Origin: Roseinatronobacter sp. S2
GTDB lineage: Bacteria; Pseudomonadota; Alphaproteobacteria; Rhodobacterales; Rhodobacteraceae
DNA: 64,000 nucleotides
Direction: 5' to 3'
Assembly (NCBI RefSeq): GCF_029581395.1
Contig: NZ_CP121115.1
Coordinates: forward strand, 124,001 to 188,000
The notes below the pieces were generated by a model. That model was given only the letters and a program-made list of their open reading frames with translations. It did not search any database and was not told the DNA's origin. Positions within the stretch are counted from its first letter, which is position 1. Each line of letters opens with the position of its first letter. Below, piece by piece: positions 45,242 to 53,413 of this stretch. The position numbers and the translations under genes are program-made.

Positions 45242-46041
45242 CCGGTATTTCCCTTGGGCCGATTGTCCTGTCCGTGGACCGGTTTGCGTTTATAGCGGGC
45301 ATCGTGGCCTTTCTGGGGCTGGTCGCGCTGATCCGGCGCTTTGGCAAGCCACCTGCCACACTGGATGCATGGGCCACGCGCCTGCTGGTTCTGGGGCTGG
45401 TGGGCGGCAGGCTTGGCTATGTGGCGCTGCATCTGGACATATACGCGCAGTCGCCCTTGTCGGTGCTGGCCATCTGGCAGGGCGGGTTCAATGCGGGCGC
45501 CGGTTTTGGCGCGGTGGCCGCAGGGCTTGGCTGGATGGCGCTGCGCAAACAGGGACAGGCCGCAGGCGTGTTGCTGGGCGCTGTGATGGCGTCAGCATTG
45601 GTCTGGCAGGGCAGCCTTATGGCCTTTCCCGCGCCGCGCATGGATTTGCCGGATGTCACATTCACAGCCCTTGACGGGCCGGATGTGACCCTTGGCCAGT
45701 CAGGGGGCAGGCCCGTGGTCATCAACCTGTGGGCGACATGGTGCCCGCCCTGCCGACGCGAATTGCCCATGATGATGGAACTGGCTGAAAACACGCCGGA
45801 TGTTGACGTCATCTTCCTGAATCAAGGGGAATACGGCCCTGCCATACGCGCATATTTGTACGATGAAGGGCTGGTCACGGACCGCGTGGTACTTGATCCC
45901 GCAGCAACGGCAATGGCGTTATTTGACGCGCCCGGCCTGCCTGCAACCCTGTTCTTTTCATCATCTGGCCAAATGGAAGGCGTGCACTTGGGCGAAATAT
46001 CCCGCGCCGCGTTCCGGTCCCAACTGCAAGCCCTGAGGTAG
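45238..46041 (+). CDS. TlpA-type thioredoxin fused to an Lgt-like membrane domain
   Basis: A 267-residue protein. Residues 1-125 hold about four hydrophobic helices and resemble the first half of prolipoprotein diacylglyceryl transferase (LGLVGGRLGYVALHLDIYAQ, AIWQGGFNAGAGFGA). The catalytic GRIGNF-type block of Lgt is absent, so lipidation activity is unlikely. Residues 135-267 are a periplasm-facing TlpA/ResA-like thioredoxin with WATWCPPCRRELP (C169, C172) and the cis-Pro in GLPATLFF. It should be a membrane-anchored thiol reductase or disulfide enzyme fed by DsbD, with which it is coupled by an ATGA overlap. Confidence 0.85.
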   Translation: MTGISLGPIVLSVDRFAFIAGIVAFLGLVALIRRFGKPPATLDAWATRLLVLGLVGGRLGYVALHLDIYAQSPLSVLAIWQGGFNAGAGFGAVAAGLGWMALRKQGQAAGVLLGAVMASALVWQGSLMAFPAPRMDLPDVTFTALDGPDVTLGQSGGRPVVINLWATWCPPCRRELPMMMELAENTPDVDVIFLNQGEYGPAIRAYLYDEGLVTDRVVLDPAATAMALFDAPGLPATLFFSSSGQMEGVHLGEISRAAFRSQLQALR

Positions 46042-46044
46042 CAC

Positions 46045-46857
46045 ATGAAAATTGCAAATCTGGTGTCCGGCCTGTTTCTGGCCGGGCTGGTTGGCGCGTG
46101 CGCGCCCATCCCGTCGCAACACCAATCGACGCCCGACGCCCCTGCCCCCGAACCGCTGCCGCCCGAAGTGCTGCAAATGTATGCCGGTATGCAGGATGGC
46201 GATGTCTGGATTGAGGCGGTAGAACCGCGTCATCTGTCCATGGACACCATCCGGCAGGAAGTGGATTACTGGACTGACGAACGCCCCGGCACCATCATCG
46301 TGGACCCGTGGGACCGCTATTTGTATCTGGTCGTGGCCGGAAATCGCGCCATGCGCTACACCGTCGGCGTAGGCGAGGCGGGCCGCGACTTTTCCGGCGA
46401 TGCGATCATTCCTTATGGTCGGGAATGGCCGCGCTGGACGCCCACGCCGAACATGCTGCGCGAAGACCCCGAAACCTATGCCCCCCATCGCAGTGGCATG
46501 AAGGGCGGGACGGAAAACCCGCTTGGCGCACGGGCGCTGTATCTACATCGCGGTGGCAAGGACACGCTGTATCGCATTCACGGCACGCCCTATCCCTGGT
46601 CCATTGGCGAGGCAAGCTCGTCCGGTTGCATCCGAATGTTCCAGCAAGATGTTATCGACCTGTATGACCGCGTTGAAAAAGGGCGCACCCGCGTGACCGT
46701 GCTGCGCGAAGATCAGGCTGGTCAGGGCACGCATCCCCCGGGCACCGCGCGCGACCACAACAACGCAGCCCTCATCCCCATGGCCGAAGCGCAGACCTTG
46801 CAGCGTATGGCCGATGATGACGGGCTGACACTGGACATGCTGCTGGGCGGCAGTTGA
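46045..46857 (+). CDS. L,D-transpeptidase lipoprotein (YkuD family)
   Basis: A 270-residue protein with a lipobox (LVGAC, C19) at the end of its signal sequence, so it is probably a lipoprotein. The YkuD catalytic domain covers about residues 82-215, with H179 in RIHGTPYPW and nucleophile C195 in SSSGCIRMF. Such enzymes make 3-3 peptidoglycan cross-links or attach proteins to peptidoglycan. Its catalytic cysteine must be kept reduced, which fits its place between DsbD/TlpA and a DsbA-like gene. GAGG lies six bases before the ATG, three bases after the previous stop. Confidence 0.9.
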   Translation: MKIANLVSGLFLAGLVGACAPIPSQHQSTPDAPAPEPLPPEVLQMYAGMQDGDVWIEAVEPRHLSMDTIRQEVDYWTDERPGTIIVDPWDRYLYLVVAGNRAMRYTVGVGEAGRDFSGDAIIPYGREWPRWTPTPNMLREDPETYAPHRSGMKGGTENPLGARALYLHRGGKDTLYRIHGTPYPWSIGEASSSGCIRMFQQDVIDLYDRVEKGRTRVTVLREDQAGQGTHPPGTARDHNNAALIPMAEAQTLQRMADDDGLTLDMLLGGS

Positions 46858-46885
46858 CACACAGACACCAACCAAGGGAATTCCC

Positions 46886-47494
46886 ATGCTGACAAGACGT
46901 TTTTTCACCCACGGGCTGGGTTTGCTGGTTGCATCGCAGGCGCTGGCATTCGGCACGCAGGCCGAAAACGGGCCAAGCATTGAAGATGTGCTGTTTGACC
47001 CTGACCAGCCGGTTCTGGGCAACCCCGATGGCGACCTGAGCATCGTTGAATATTTCGATTATCAATGCCCGTTTTGTAAACGCAACCATCCTGACCTGAT
47101 GCGCGCGGTGGAACGCGATGGTAATATTCGTCTGCTGATGAAGGACTGGCCGATTTTCGGCGGCACCTCCACGCGCGCGGCGCAGCTTGCGCTTGGGGGG
47201 CTTGCGGACGGCAGTTATGCCCGCGCGCATGCGGCCCTGATGGCAACACAAGGCCGGCTGAGCAACCGCGATATCGACACTGCCCTGACGGATGCGGGCT
47301 TGTCGGTGGACATCTTGCAGGCAGGCTACCAATCGCTGCGCAGCCGGCTGGACGGTCTGATGGTGCGCAATAGCAGGCAAGCGGCAGCGTTCGGGCTGTC
47401 GGGCACGCCTGCGTTCATCATTGGCACGGTCATTTATCCCGGTGCATTGAATGCCGATGATCTGGATGCCGCTATCCGGCAGGCGCGGGGCTAA
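46886..47494 (+). CDS. DsbA-family thiol:disulfide oxidoreductase
   Basis: A 202-residue exported thioredoxin-fold protein. The N-terminus LTRRFFTHGLGLLVASQALA has a twin-arginine pair and a hydrophobic stretch, so it may be a Tat or Sec substrate. The active site is C61-P-F-C64 in YFDYQCPFCKRNHPDL, and the cis-Pro loop is SGTPAFIIG. It resembles Com1/ScsC-like DsbA proteins, which may be reductive isomerases when paired with DsbD. AAGGG precedes the ATG. It is last in the dsbD operon, and a 9-bp stem-loop follows at 47503-47530. Confidence 0.88.
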   Translation: MLTRRFFTHGLGLLVASQALAFGTQAENGPSIEDVLFDPDQPVLGNPDGDLSIVEYFDYQCPFCKRNHPDLMRAVERDGNIRLLMKDWPIFGGTSTRAAQLALGGLADGSYARAHAALMATQGRLSNRDIDTALTDAGLSVDILQAGYQSLRSRLDGLMVRNSRQAAAFGLSGTPAFIIGTVIYPGALNADDLDAAIRQARG

Positions 47495-47502
47495 CGCATG
47501 GT

Positions 47503-47530
47503 GCCAGCAGAAAAACGGTGCTCTGCTGGC
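47503..47530. terminator. stem-loop between convergent DsbA and SDR genes
   Basis: GCCAGCAGA at 47503-47511 pairs perfectly with TCTGCTGGC at 47522-47530 around a 10-nt loop. It lies midway between two convergent stop codons and may serve both strands. There is no T-run. Confidence 0.5.
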
Positions 47531-47549
47531 CCTGTGCCCGATCAGTGGG

Positions 47550-48308
47550 TCAATGTGTGGCGCGCAAGGCGGGCAACCCCACACCCACAGCATCGAACCC
47601 GCCATCCACCGCGATCGTCTGGCCGGTTACATAGCTGGCCTTGTCAGAGCACAGGAATGTAATGACCTCTGCAATCTCGGTTTCGCGCCCGTAGCGGTTC
47701 AGAGGGATCGCATCATGATAGGCTGCGCGTATTTCGGGCGAATGCACCGCCAGCGCCAGTTTCGTGTCCACAGGTCCCGGTGCCACGCAATTGGCGCGAA
47801 TGCCCCATTCGCCCAGTTCTGCTGCCTGTTGCGTGGTCAGGTGAATGACCGCCGCCTTGGATGTGCCATAGGCCACGCGCAAGGTGCTGGCACGCAGCCC
47901 TGAAATGGACGCTATGTTCACAATCGCGCCGCCCTGTTTTTTCAGATGCGGGATGACCGCTTGCGATGTCAGGAAAACCCCGTCCAGATTGGTTGCCATC
48001 ACCTGCCGCCAGATGGCCAGATCAGTATCTTGCAATGGCCGGAAATCCGCAACGCCCGCGTTATTGACCAGCGCATCAATGCGCCCGAAGCGCGCCAGAA
48101 CCTGCGTGACCATCGCATCCACCTGTTCGGGCAGCGACACATCGCATTCGAATGCCTGCGCGCCATCACAGCCCTGCGCGGCATCATGCAGCGCAGGCGC
48201 ATCGCGGTCAATCATCGCCACATACCAGCCCTGCGCCAGAAACAGGCGCGTTGTGGCCAGACCAATGCCGCGCGCCGCACCCGTTACGATTGCTGTTTTC
48301 ACAGTCAT
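47550..48308 (-). CDS. short-chain dehydrogenase/reductase
   Basis: A 252-residue classical SDR. The cofactor motif is TGAARGIG (residues 10-17), NNAG occurs at 82-85, and the catalytic triad is S134, Y147 and K151 (AYGTSK). It probably oxidises a hydroxy group of a compound imported by the TRAP transporter encoded upstream; the gap is 38 bp. AAAGG precedes the ATG. The substrate is unknown; hydroxy acids or their CoA esters are plausible given the ligase and thiolase on the opposite strand. Confidence 0.85.
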   Translation of the reverse strand: MTVKTAIVTGAARGIGLATTRLFLAQGWYVAMIDRDAPALHDAAQGCDGAQAFECDVSLPEQVDAMVTQVLARFGRIDALVNNAGVADFRPLQDTDLAIWRQVMATNLDGVFLTSQAVIPHLKKQGGAIVNIASISGLRASTLRVAYGTSKAAVIHLTTQQAAELGEWGIRANCVAPGPVDTKLALAVHSPEIRAAYHDAIPLNRYGRETEIAEVITFLCSDKASYVTGQTIAVDGGFDAVGVGLPALRATH

Positions 48309-48346
48309 TCAACTTGCCTTTCTCTATCGGAACTTTCACCCTGCGG

Positions 48347-49681
48347 CTATCGCAGCCAGTGCAGCAGGATTTGCGACATGGATGGCACTGCCGCCACAAT
48401 CGCAATCCCCACAAGTGACGCCAGCAGGAAGGGCATTGTGCCGCGCGCAACCTGTTCAATCTTCATGCGGGTGACATTGGCCGCCACATACAGGTTTATG
48501 CCCACAGGCGGGGTGATCAGCCCGATGGCCAGATTGACCATCACCAGCACCCCGAACCACACCGGGTCCCACCCCATTTCCCGCGCAACCGGCAAGAAGA
48601 TGGGCAGCGCAATGAACATCACAGTCACCGGGTCCATGAACATACCGGCAATCAGCAGGATCACCATGATCACCAGCAAAATGACCCATTCATTCTGGCT
48701 TAGCCCCAAAAGCGCGCCGGAATAGCTGCGCACCAGATCATCCACTGTCACCACCCAGCCAAACAGGCTGGCATAGGCCACAATCAGCATCACCACCGCA
48801 GACGACGCGGCCGCCGTGCCCAAGGCATCGTATAAATTGCGCAGGCTTAATGTGCGGTAGGCCAGCGCGCCCACGGCCAGCGCATAGACAGTGGCTACCA
48901 GCGCGGCCTCTGTCGGGGTGAAAATGCCGGAATAGATTCCCCCCAGAATGACCACAGGCGTCATCAGGCCCCAGAAACTGTCGCGAAAACTTAGCCACAA
49001 GCGGCGGCCGCGCGGCTCTCCCGCATAGGGTTCTGGCATCAGCGCGGCAAGGCTGGGGCTTGCCTTGGGCGCTGTGCGCCGCCGCGCGAAGGGCAGCACC
49101 GCAACCATCGTCAGGGCCATGAATATGCCCGGAATAATGGCGGCAATGAACAACCGCGAGATCGAGGTTTCCGCGATCATCCCGTAAATTACCAGCCCGA
49201 TGGATGGCGGAATCACAATGGAAAACGCAGCCCCCGTGCACACCAGCCCCGCAGCAAACGCGCGGTCATATCCGTCTTCTTCCATACCCTTGATGATCAT
49301 GGGGCCGATCGCTGCAACCGATGCGGGGCCGGACCCGCTGACCGCACCCCAGAACAGGCACACCACCGTGCCCACAACCCCCATGCCACCGGGCAGCCCG
49401 CCCACCGCCACGCGGAAAAACCGGATCATACGTTCGGCAATCCCCAAGCTTCCCATCAGCGTGCCCGCCAGAATGAAGAACGGAATCGCCAGAAGTGAAA
49501 ACTTGGTAATGCCCGTGGCAATCAGATCGCCCGCAAGTTCCAGCCCGAACCCGATTTTCCACATGGCATACATGGCCGACAGCCCCAGCGCAAAGGCCAC
49601 AGGCAGGCGCAAAGCCATCAGCACAAAGAAGATGATGATCATCTGTGTGCCTGCGGATGATATGCCAAGCAGTTCAAACAT
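48347..49681 (-). CDS. dctM: TRAP transporter large permease (TRAP 3, DctM)
   Basis: A 444-residue multi-helix permease. Family segments include MALRLPVAFALGLSAMYAMW, AVSGSGPASVAAIGPMIIKGM, IPPSIGLVIYGMIAE and the closing LITPPVGINLYVAANVTRM. It works with the small subunit and binding protein just upstream in the operon. The ATG at 49681 overlaps the dctQ stop; an in-frame start at 49717 would lie inside dctQ. The transported compound is unknown. Confidence 0.9.
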   Translation of the reverse strand: MFELLGISSAGTQMIIIFFVLMALRLPVAFALGLSAMYAMWKIGFGLELAGDLIATGITKFSLLAIPFFILAGTLMGSLGIAERMIRFFRVAVGGLPGGMGVVGTVVCLFWGAVSGSGPASVAAIGPMIIKGMEEDGYDRAFAAGLVCTGAAFSIVIPPSIGLVIYGMIAETSISRLFIAAIIPGIFMALTMVAVLPFARRRTAPKASPSLAALMPEPYAGEPRGRRLWLSFRDSFWGLMTPVVILGGIYSGIFTPTEAALVATVYALAVGALAYRTLSLRNLYDALGTAAASSAVVMLIVAYASLFGWVVTVDDLVRSYSGALLGLSQNEWVILLVIMVILLIAGMFMDPVTVMFIALPIFLPVAREMGWDPVWFGVLVMVNLAIGLITPPVGINLYVAANVTRMKIEQVARGTMPFLLASLVGIAIVAAVPSMSQILLHWLR

Positions 49682-50168
49682 CGGGCATGCCCCAGCTGTC
49701 CTTGCCGCGCAAAACATCCCAGGCGTGCTGCAAATAGCGCAAAATGATCAGGCCGAACCCGAATGGCAGTGCGGCCTGATAATACCATGCCGGGAGTCCC
49801 AGCCCATAAGACCGCATGCCGACGCGTTTGATATTCATCATCGCGTCCCATGAAAACCATGCCGACAGCGCCAGCAACCCCACCGACAGCAGCACCGACA
49901 GCAAAAAGACCGGCACCCAGAACGGGCGCGGCAACAGGTCATGCACCAGTGTCACGGCCAGATGTTCGCCCCTGCGCGCGGCAAGGGCTGCGCCAAAAAT
50001 GGTCAGCAACAAAAAACCGTTGACCAGCAATTCCTCGCTGGCGGCAAAAGACAGGTTGGTTCCATAGCGCACGACAACATTGGCAAACCCCAACAATGTC
50101 ATGCCCAGAAACAGGATTGCGCAGATGATTTTTTCAGCGTCGCGCAAAAGAAAACGTATCATCTGCAT
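49674..50168 (-). CDS. dctQ: TRAP transporter small permease (TRAP 3, DctQ)
   Basis: A 164-residue four-helix membrane protein of the DctQ family with FAASEELLVNGFLLLTIFGAALAARRGEHLAVTLVHD as the conserved core. Its end overlaps dctM by eight bases. It sits 57 bp after the binding-protein gene, with a stem-loop in the gap. Two nearby in-frame ATGs at 50168 and 50162 are possible starts. Confidence 0.87.
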   Translation of the reverse strand: MQMIRFLLRDAEKIICAILFLGMTLLGFANVVVRYGTNLSFAASEELLVNGFLLLTIFGAALAARRGEHLAVTLVHDLLPRPFWVPVFLLSVLLSVGLLALSAWFSWDAMMNIKRVGMRSYGLGLPAWYYQAALPFGFGLIILRYLQHAWDVLRGKDSWGMPDV

Positions 50169-50185
50169 CGCCCCGCTATTAGTTA

Positions 50186-50213
50186 TCCCATGGCCCGATA
50201 CAGGGCCACGGGA
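50186..50213 (-). other. stem-loop after dctP of TRAP 3
   Basis: Arms 50186-50196 and 50203-50213 form an 11-bp stem with a 6-nt loop. The single mismatch is a G-U pair in the transcribed minus-strand RNA and an A-C clash on the other strand, which argues that the structure functions in the dctP message. Confidence 0.65.
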
Positions 50214-50225
50214 CAGATTTAAACC

Positions 50226-51230
50226 TTAGTTTGCAGCGGCAATCGCGTCCTGAAACGCGCCAACAATCTCCGGCCCTACACGTTCGGCCCATTGATCGAA
50301 CGCGGGCTGTGTGGCGGTGCGGAACGCATCCAGCTCTTCCACGCTGGGTTCATAGACTTCCATGCCCTGTTCGCGCAGGAATTCGATACCCTGCGCCGTG
50401 CCTTCGCGGGTGATTTCGCGCTGATAGGCCATGGCTTCTTGTGCTGTTTCACGCAGGATGGTCTGCATATCGGCATCATAGCTGTCCCATTTCGCCTTGG
50501 AAATGCCAAGGAAGATGGGGTCATAGGAATAATGCCACGCGGTCAGGTATTTCTGCACCTCATAGACCTGCTGGGGAATGATCACCGCGCCAATCGGGTT
50601 TTCCTGACCATCGACGACACCCTGTTGCAGCGCCGACATGGTTTCACCCCATTGCATTTGCTGCGGGTTTGCGCCCAATGCGTTCATCACGTCAATATAC
50701 ATCGGCCCTGCCACGCGCATGTTCAGCCCGCGCAGGTCTTCAGGGCTGCGGATGGGGCGGACATTGTTGGTCACTTCGCGGAAGCCGTTTTCGCCCCATG
50801 CCAGCACCACAATGCCCTTGTCCAGCAGGATGTCGGACAGCATTTCACCGGGCGCACCTTGCGTGGTGGCATCCACCTGCTCATAGCTGGAATACAGATA
50901 GGGCAACGAGAAGACCGCCATTTCCGGCACCAGCGGGGTCACGTTTATGGCCGATGTCACCACCAGATCCAGCGCCCCACGCCCGACCATTTCGGCCTGA
51001 CGCATCTGGTCGCCACCCGAAAGCTGGGCATTCGGGAAGACCCGCACATCCAGCGCGCCATCGGTGCGTTCAGCCAGCAATTCGCCGAACTTCTCGGCGC
51101 CCTGCTGCCAGGTTGTCGTGTCGCCGGTATTATGTGACAGGCGCAGGGTTTCCGCGCCCGCCGCGCCAAGGCCAAGCATGCCGGCCAGTGCGGCAGCAAG
51201 TGCTGCCCCGCTTACGCGTGCAAATGTCAT
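50226..51230 (-). CDS. dctP: TRAP transporter solute-binding protein (TRAP 3, DctP)
   Basis: A 334-residue periplasmic DctP protein. Residues 1-25 form the signal peptide ending AAGA, and the mature protein begins ETLRLSHNTGDTTTWQQGAEKF. The carboxylate-binding arginine is expected in GLNMRVAGPMYIDVMNALGANPQQM, followed by WGETMSALQQGVVDGQENP. AGGAGGAGAAC precedes ATG 51230; the longer frame to 51344 lacks a signal-like start. It diverges from the IclR-type regulator gene, which probably controls it. Ligand unknown, likely an organic acid. Confidence 0.9.
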   Translation of the reverse strand: MTFARVSGAALAAALAGMLGLGAAGAETLRLSHNTGDTTTWQQGAEKFGELLAERTDGALDVRVFPNAQLSGGDQMRQAEMVGRGALDLVVTSAINVTPLVPEMAVFSLPYLYSSYEQVDATTQGAPGEMLSDILLDKGIVVLAWGENGFREVTNNVRPIRSPEDLRGLNMRVAGPMYIDVMNALGANPQQMQWGETMSALQQGVVDGQENPIGAVIIPQQVYEVQKYLTAWHYSYDPIFLGISKAKWDSYDADMQTILRETAQEAMAYQREITREGTAQGIEFLREQGMEVYEPSVEELDAFRTATQPAFDQWAERVGPEIVGAFQDAIAAAN

Positions 51231-51287
51231 GTTCTCCTCCTCTTGGTGTCCAGCGGTCTGCGCCATGACGTTGCACAGACCGAACCC

Positions 51288-51317
51288 TGAATAACGTTCA
51301 TATAGTGGACCGTTCAT
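51288..51317. promoter_or_regulatory. candidate IclR-type operator region
   Basis: TGAATAACGTTCA at 51288-51300 is a short dyad, and CGTTCAT occurs at 51295-51301 and again at 51311-51317, 16 bp apart. The block lies in the 191-bp gap between dctP and the IclR gene, 58 bp from dctP. It is proposed from position and repetition only. Confidence 0.35.
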
Positions 51318-51421
51318 TTTCATGATTGCAAGAAAAACTTGCAACCTTGATCAGAAAAAATAACAATACCTGAAACAGACGGGTATCTATTGCGGTGTGT
51401 CCGCAAGCACAGGTTCATATT

Positions 51422-52225
51422 ATGAAACATGACATGGCAGAACCCGCAATAGGCGGCGCGCAAAGTGTCGACCGCGCGCTGGCCCTGCTGGGACTGATCG
51501 GGCGGCATTCGGCGCAGGGTGTTACCCTGTCGGCGCTGGTTGCCCAGTCGGGGCTGAACAAGGCCACCGTGCGCCGCCTGCTGCTGGCCCTGATGCGCGC
51601 GGGACTGGTGGAACAAGCCGCAGAATCGCGCGCCTATCATCTGGGCGAGGAAGCCTATCTTTTGGGATTGATGGCGCAGGGGCGGCATGGGTTGCTGTCG
51701 CTGGCCATGGACAGCTTGCAACGCCTTGCACGCAGCACGGGGGATGCGGCGTTTCTGTCCGTGCGGCGGGGGCTGTATGCTGTGTGCCTGCACCGCGAGG
51801 ATGGCGCGCACCCCATCCGCACCTATGCGCTGATGCCCGGCGCGCATCACCCGCTTGGTGTGGGGGCGGGGTCGCTGGCAATGCTGGCCGCCCTGCCCGA
51901 CGCGGAAGTGGACGCCGTTATTGCCGCCACCGCGGATGAGTTGCGCGACAGCTATCCCCGCCTTGGTGCGGATGATCTGCGCGCCCATGTCGCGCGCACG
52001 CGCGCTGATGGCTATTCCATAAACCCCGGCCTGATATTTGAGGATTCATGGGGTCTTGGCGTGGCGCTGCACGGCCCGGACGGGCGGCTTATGGGCGCGC
52101 TGTCGCTTGCGGCCATCGAAAGCCGGATGCGCGCCCCCCGCCGCGACGAGTTGCTGCACGCGCTGCGATCCGAGGCAGGCAAAATCGAGAACCGACTGGC
52201 GCAGGGCAGCCCCCGACAGCCATGA
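51422..52225 (+). CDS. IclR-family transcriptional regulator
   Basis: A 267-residue IclR-type regulator with an N-terminal winged HTH (residues about 15-70; GAQSVDRALALLGLIGRHSAQGVTLSALVAQSGLNKATVRRLL) and a GAF-like effector domain ending in the conserved C-terminal block GYSINPGLIFEDSWGLGVALHGPDG. GTG at 51395 and ATG at 51434 are alternatives; ATG 51422 has AGG at good spacing. It precedes the thiolase and ligase genes and faces the TRAP operon, so it probably senses the imported acid or an intermediate. Confidence 0.87.
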   Translation: MKHDMAEPAIGGAQSVDRALALLGLIGRHSAQGVTLSALVAQSGLNKATVRRLLLALMRAGLVEQAAESRAYHLGEEAYLLGLMAQGRHGLLSLAMDSLQRLARSTGDAAFLSVRRGLYAVCLHREDGAHPIRTYALMPGAHHPLGVGAGSLAMLAALPDAEVDAVIAATADELRDSYPRLGADDLRAHVARTRADGYSINPGLIFEDSWGLGVALHGPDGRLMGALSLAAIESRMRAPRRDELLHALRSEAGKIENRLAQGSPRQP

Positions 52226-52243
52226 CAGCAAGGAACAGATAAC

Positions 52244-53413
52244 ATGACACGCGCACAGATTATTGGCTGGGGTCATACGCCTTTTGGCAAATCGGACCAC
52301 CCCGACACGGAAACCCTGATGGCCGCAGCCATCGCCCCCGCGCTGGAACATGCAGGCATTGATGCGGGTGATGTGGACGGCATTTTTGCAGGCGTTTTCA
52401 ATAACGGCTTTGCCAAGCAGGATTTTCAGGGCGCACTTGTGGCCATGGGCGACGCGCGCTTTGCCCATACGCCCGCAACACGGTTCGAAAATGCCTGTGC
52501 AACAGGGTCGGCGGCGCTGCATGGTGCCATGGATTTCATTGAATCAGGGCGCGGTCGCATTGCGCTTGTGGTCGGCGCGGAGAAGATGACCGCCACGCCC
52601 ACATCTGAAGTGGGCGACATTTTGCTGGGGGCCAGTTACCGCGCGGAAGAAGCCGATATTGACGGTGGGTTTGCGGGGCTGTTCGGCACCATCGCCAATG
52701 CGTATTTCCAGCGCTACGGCGACCGCTCCGAAGAACTGGCGATGATTGCGGCCAAGAACCACGCCAATGGCATGGCCAACCCCTACGCCCATATGCGCAA
52801 GGATTTTGGCGTGGATTTCTGCAACACCGTGTCGGACCGAAACCCGCGTGTGGCCGGTCCCCTGCGCCGCACAGATTGCTCGCTTATCTCGGACGGGGCG
52901 GCGGTGCTGGTGCTGGCCAGCGCAGAAGTTGCGGCCACGATGCCCCGCGCAATCGGGTTTCGCGCACGCGAACAGGCAAATGACATCATGGCGCTTTCGC
53001 GCCGTGATGTGCTGGAATTTCGCGGCGCCCGCATGGCATGGATCCGCGCGCTGGCGGCGGCGGGCATTGCGTTGGAGGATCTGGACCTTGTCGAAAGCCA
53101 TGATTGTTTCACCATCGCCGAAATGCTGGAATATGAAGCCATGGGTTTGGCAGAACACGGGCAGGGCCACCGTGTCATCCGCGACGGGATCACGCGCAAG
53201 GACGGGCGGCTGCCTGTCAACCCGTCCGGCGGACTGAAATCCAAGGGCCACCCGATTGGCGCAACCGGCGTGTCCATGCATGTCATGGCCGCGATGCAAC
53301 TGATGAATGATGCGGGCGACATGCAGATCAGGGGCGCAAACCTTGCGGGCGTGTTCAACATGGGCGGTGCAGCAGTGGCAAATTATGTGTCCATCATGGA
53401 GCGCGTGAAATGA
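52244..53413 (+). CDS. SCP-x-type thiolase
   Basis: A 389-residue thiolase-fold enzyme. The nucleophile is C85 in FENACATGSAAL; the histidines are in DLVESHDCFTIAE and GGLKSKGHPIGATG. The C-terminal position that holds the second catalytic cysteine in ordinary acetyl-CoA acetyltransferases reads FNMGGAAVAN, with Asn in place of Cys, as in SCP-x and archaeal thiolases. It likely cleaves a beta-ketoacyl-CoA or carries out a related acyl transfer. AAGGA precedes the ATG. It overlaps the ligase gene by four bases (ATGA). Confidence 0.87.
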   Translation: MTRAQIIGWGHTPFGKSDHPDTETLMAAAIAPALEHAGIDAGDVDGIFAGVFNNGFAKQDFQGALVAMGDARFAHTPATRFENACATGSAALHGAMDFIESGRGRIALVVGAEKMTATPTSEVGDILLGASYRAEEADIDGGFAGLFGTIANAYFQRYGDRSEELAMIAAKNHANGMANPYAHMRKDFGVDFCNTVSDRNPRVAGPLRRTDCSLISDGAAVLVLASAEVAATMPRAIGFRAREQANDIMALSRRDVLEFRGARMAWIRALAAAGIALEDLDLVESHDCFTIAEMLEYEAMGLAEHGQGHRVIRDGITRKDGRLPVNPSGGLKSKGHPIGATGVSMHVMAAMQLMNDAGDMQIRGANLAGVFNMGGAAVANYVSIMERVK

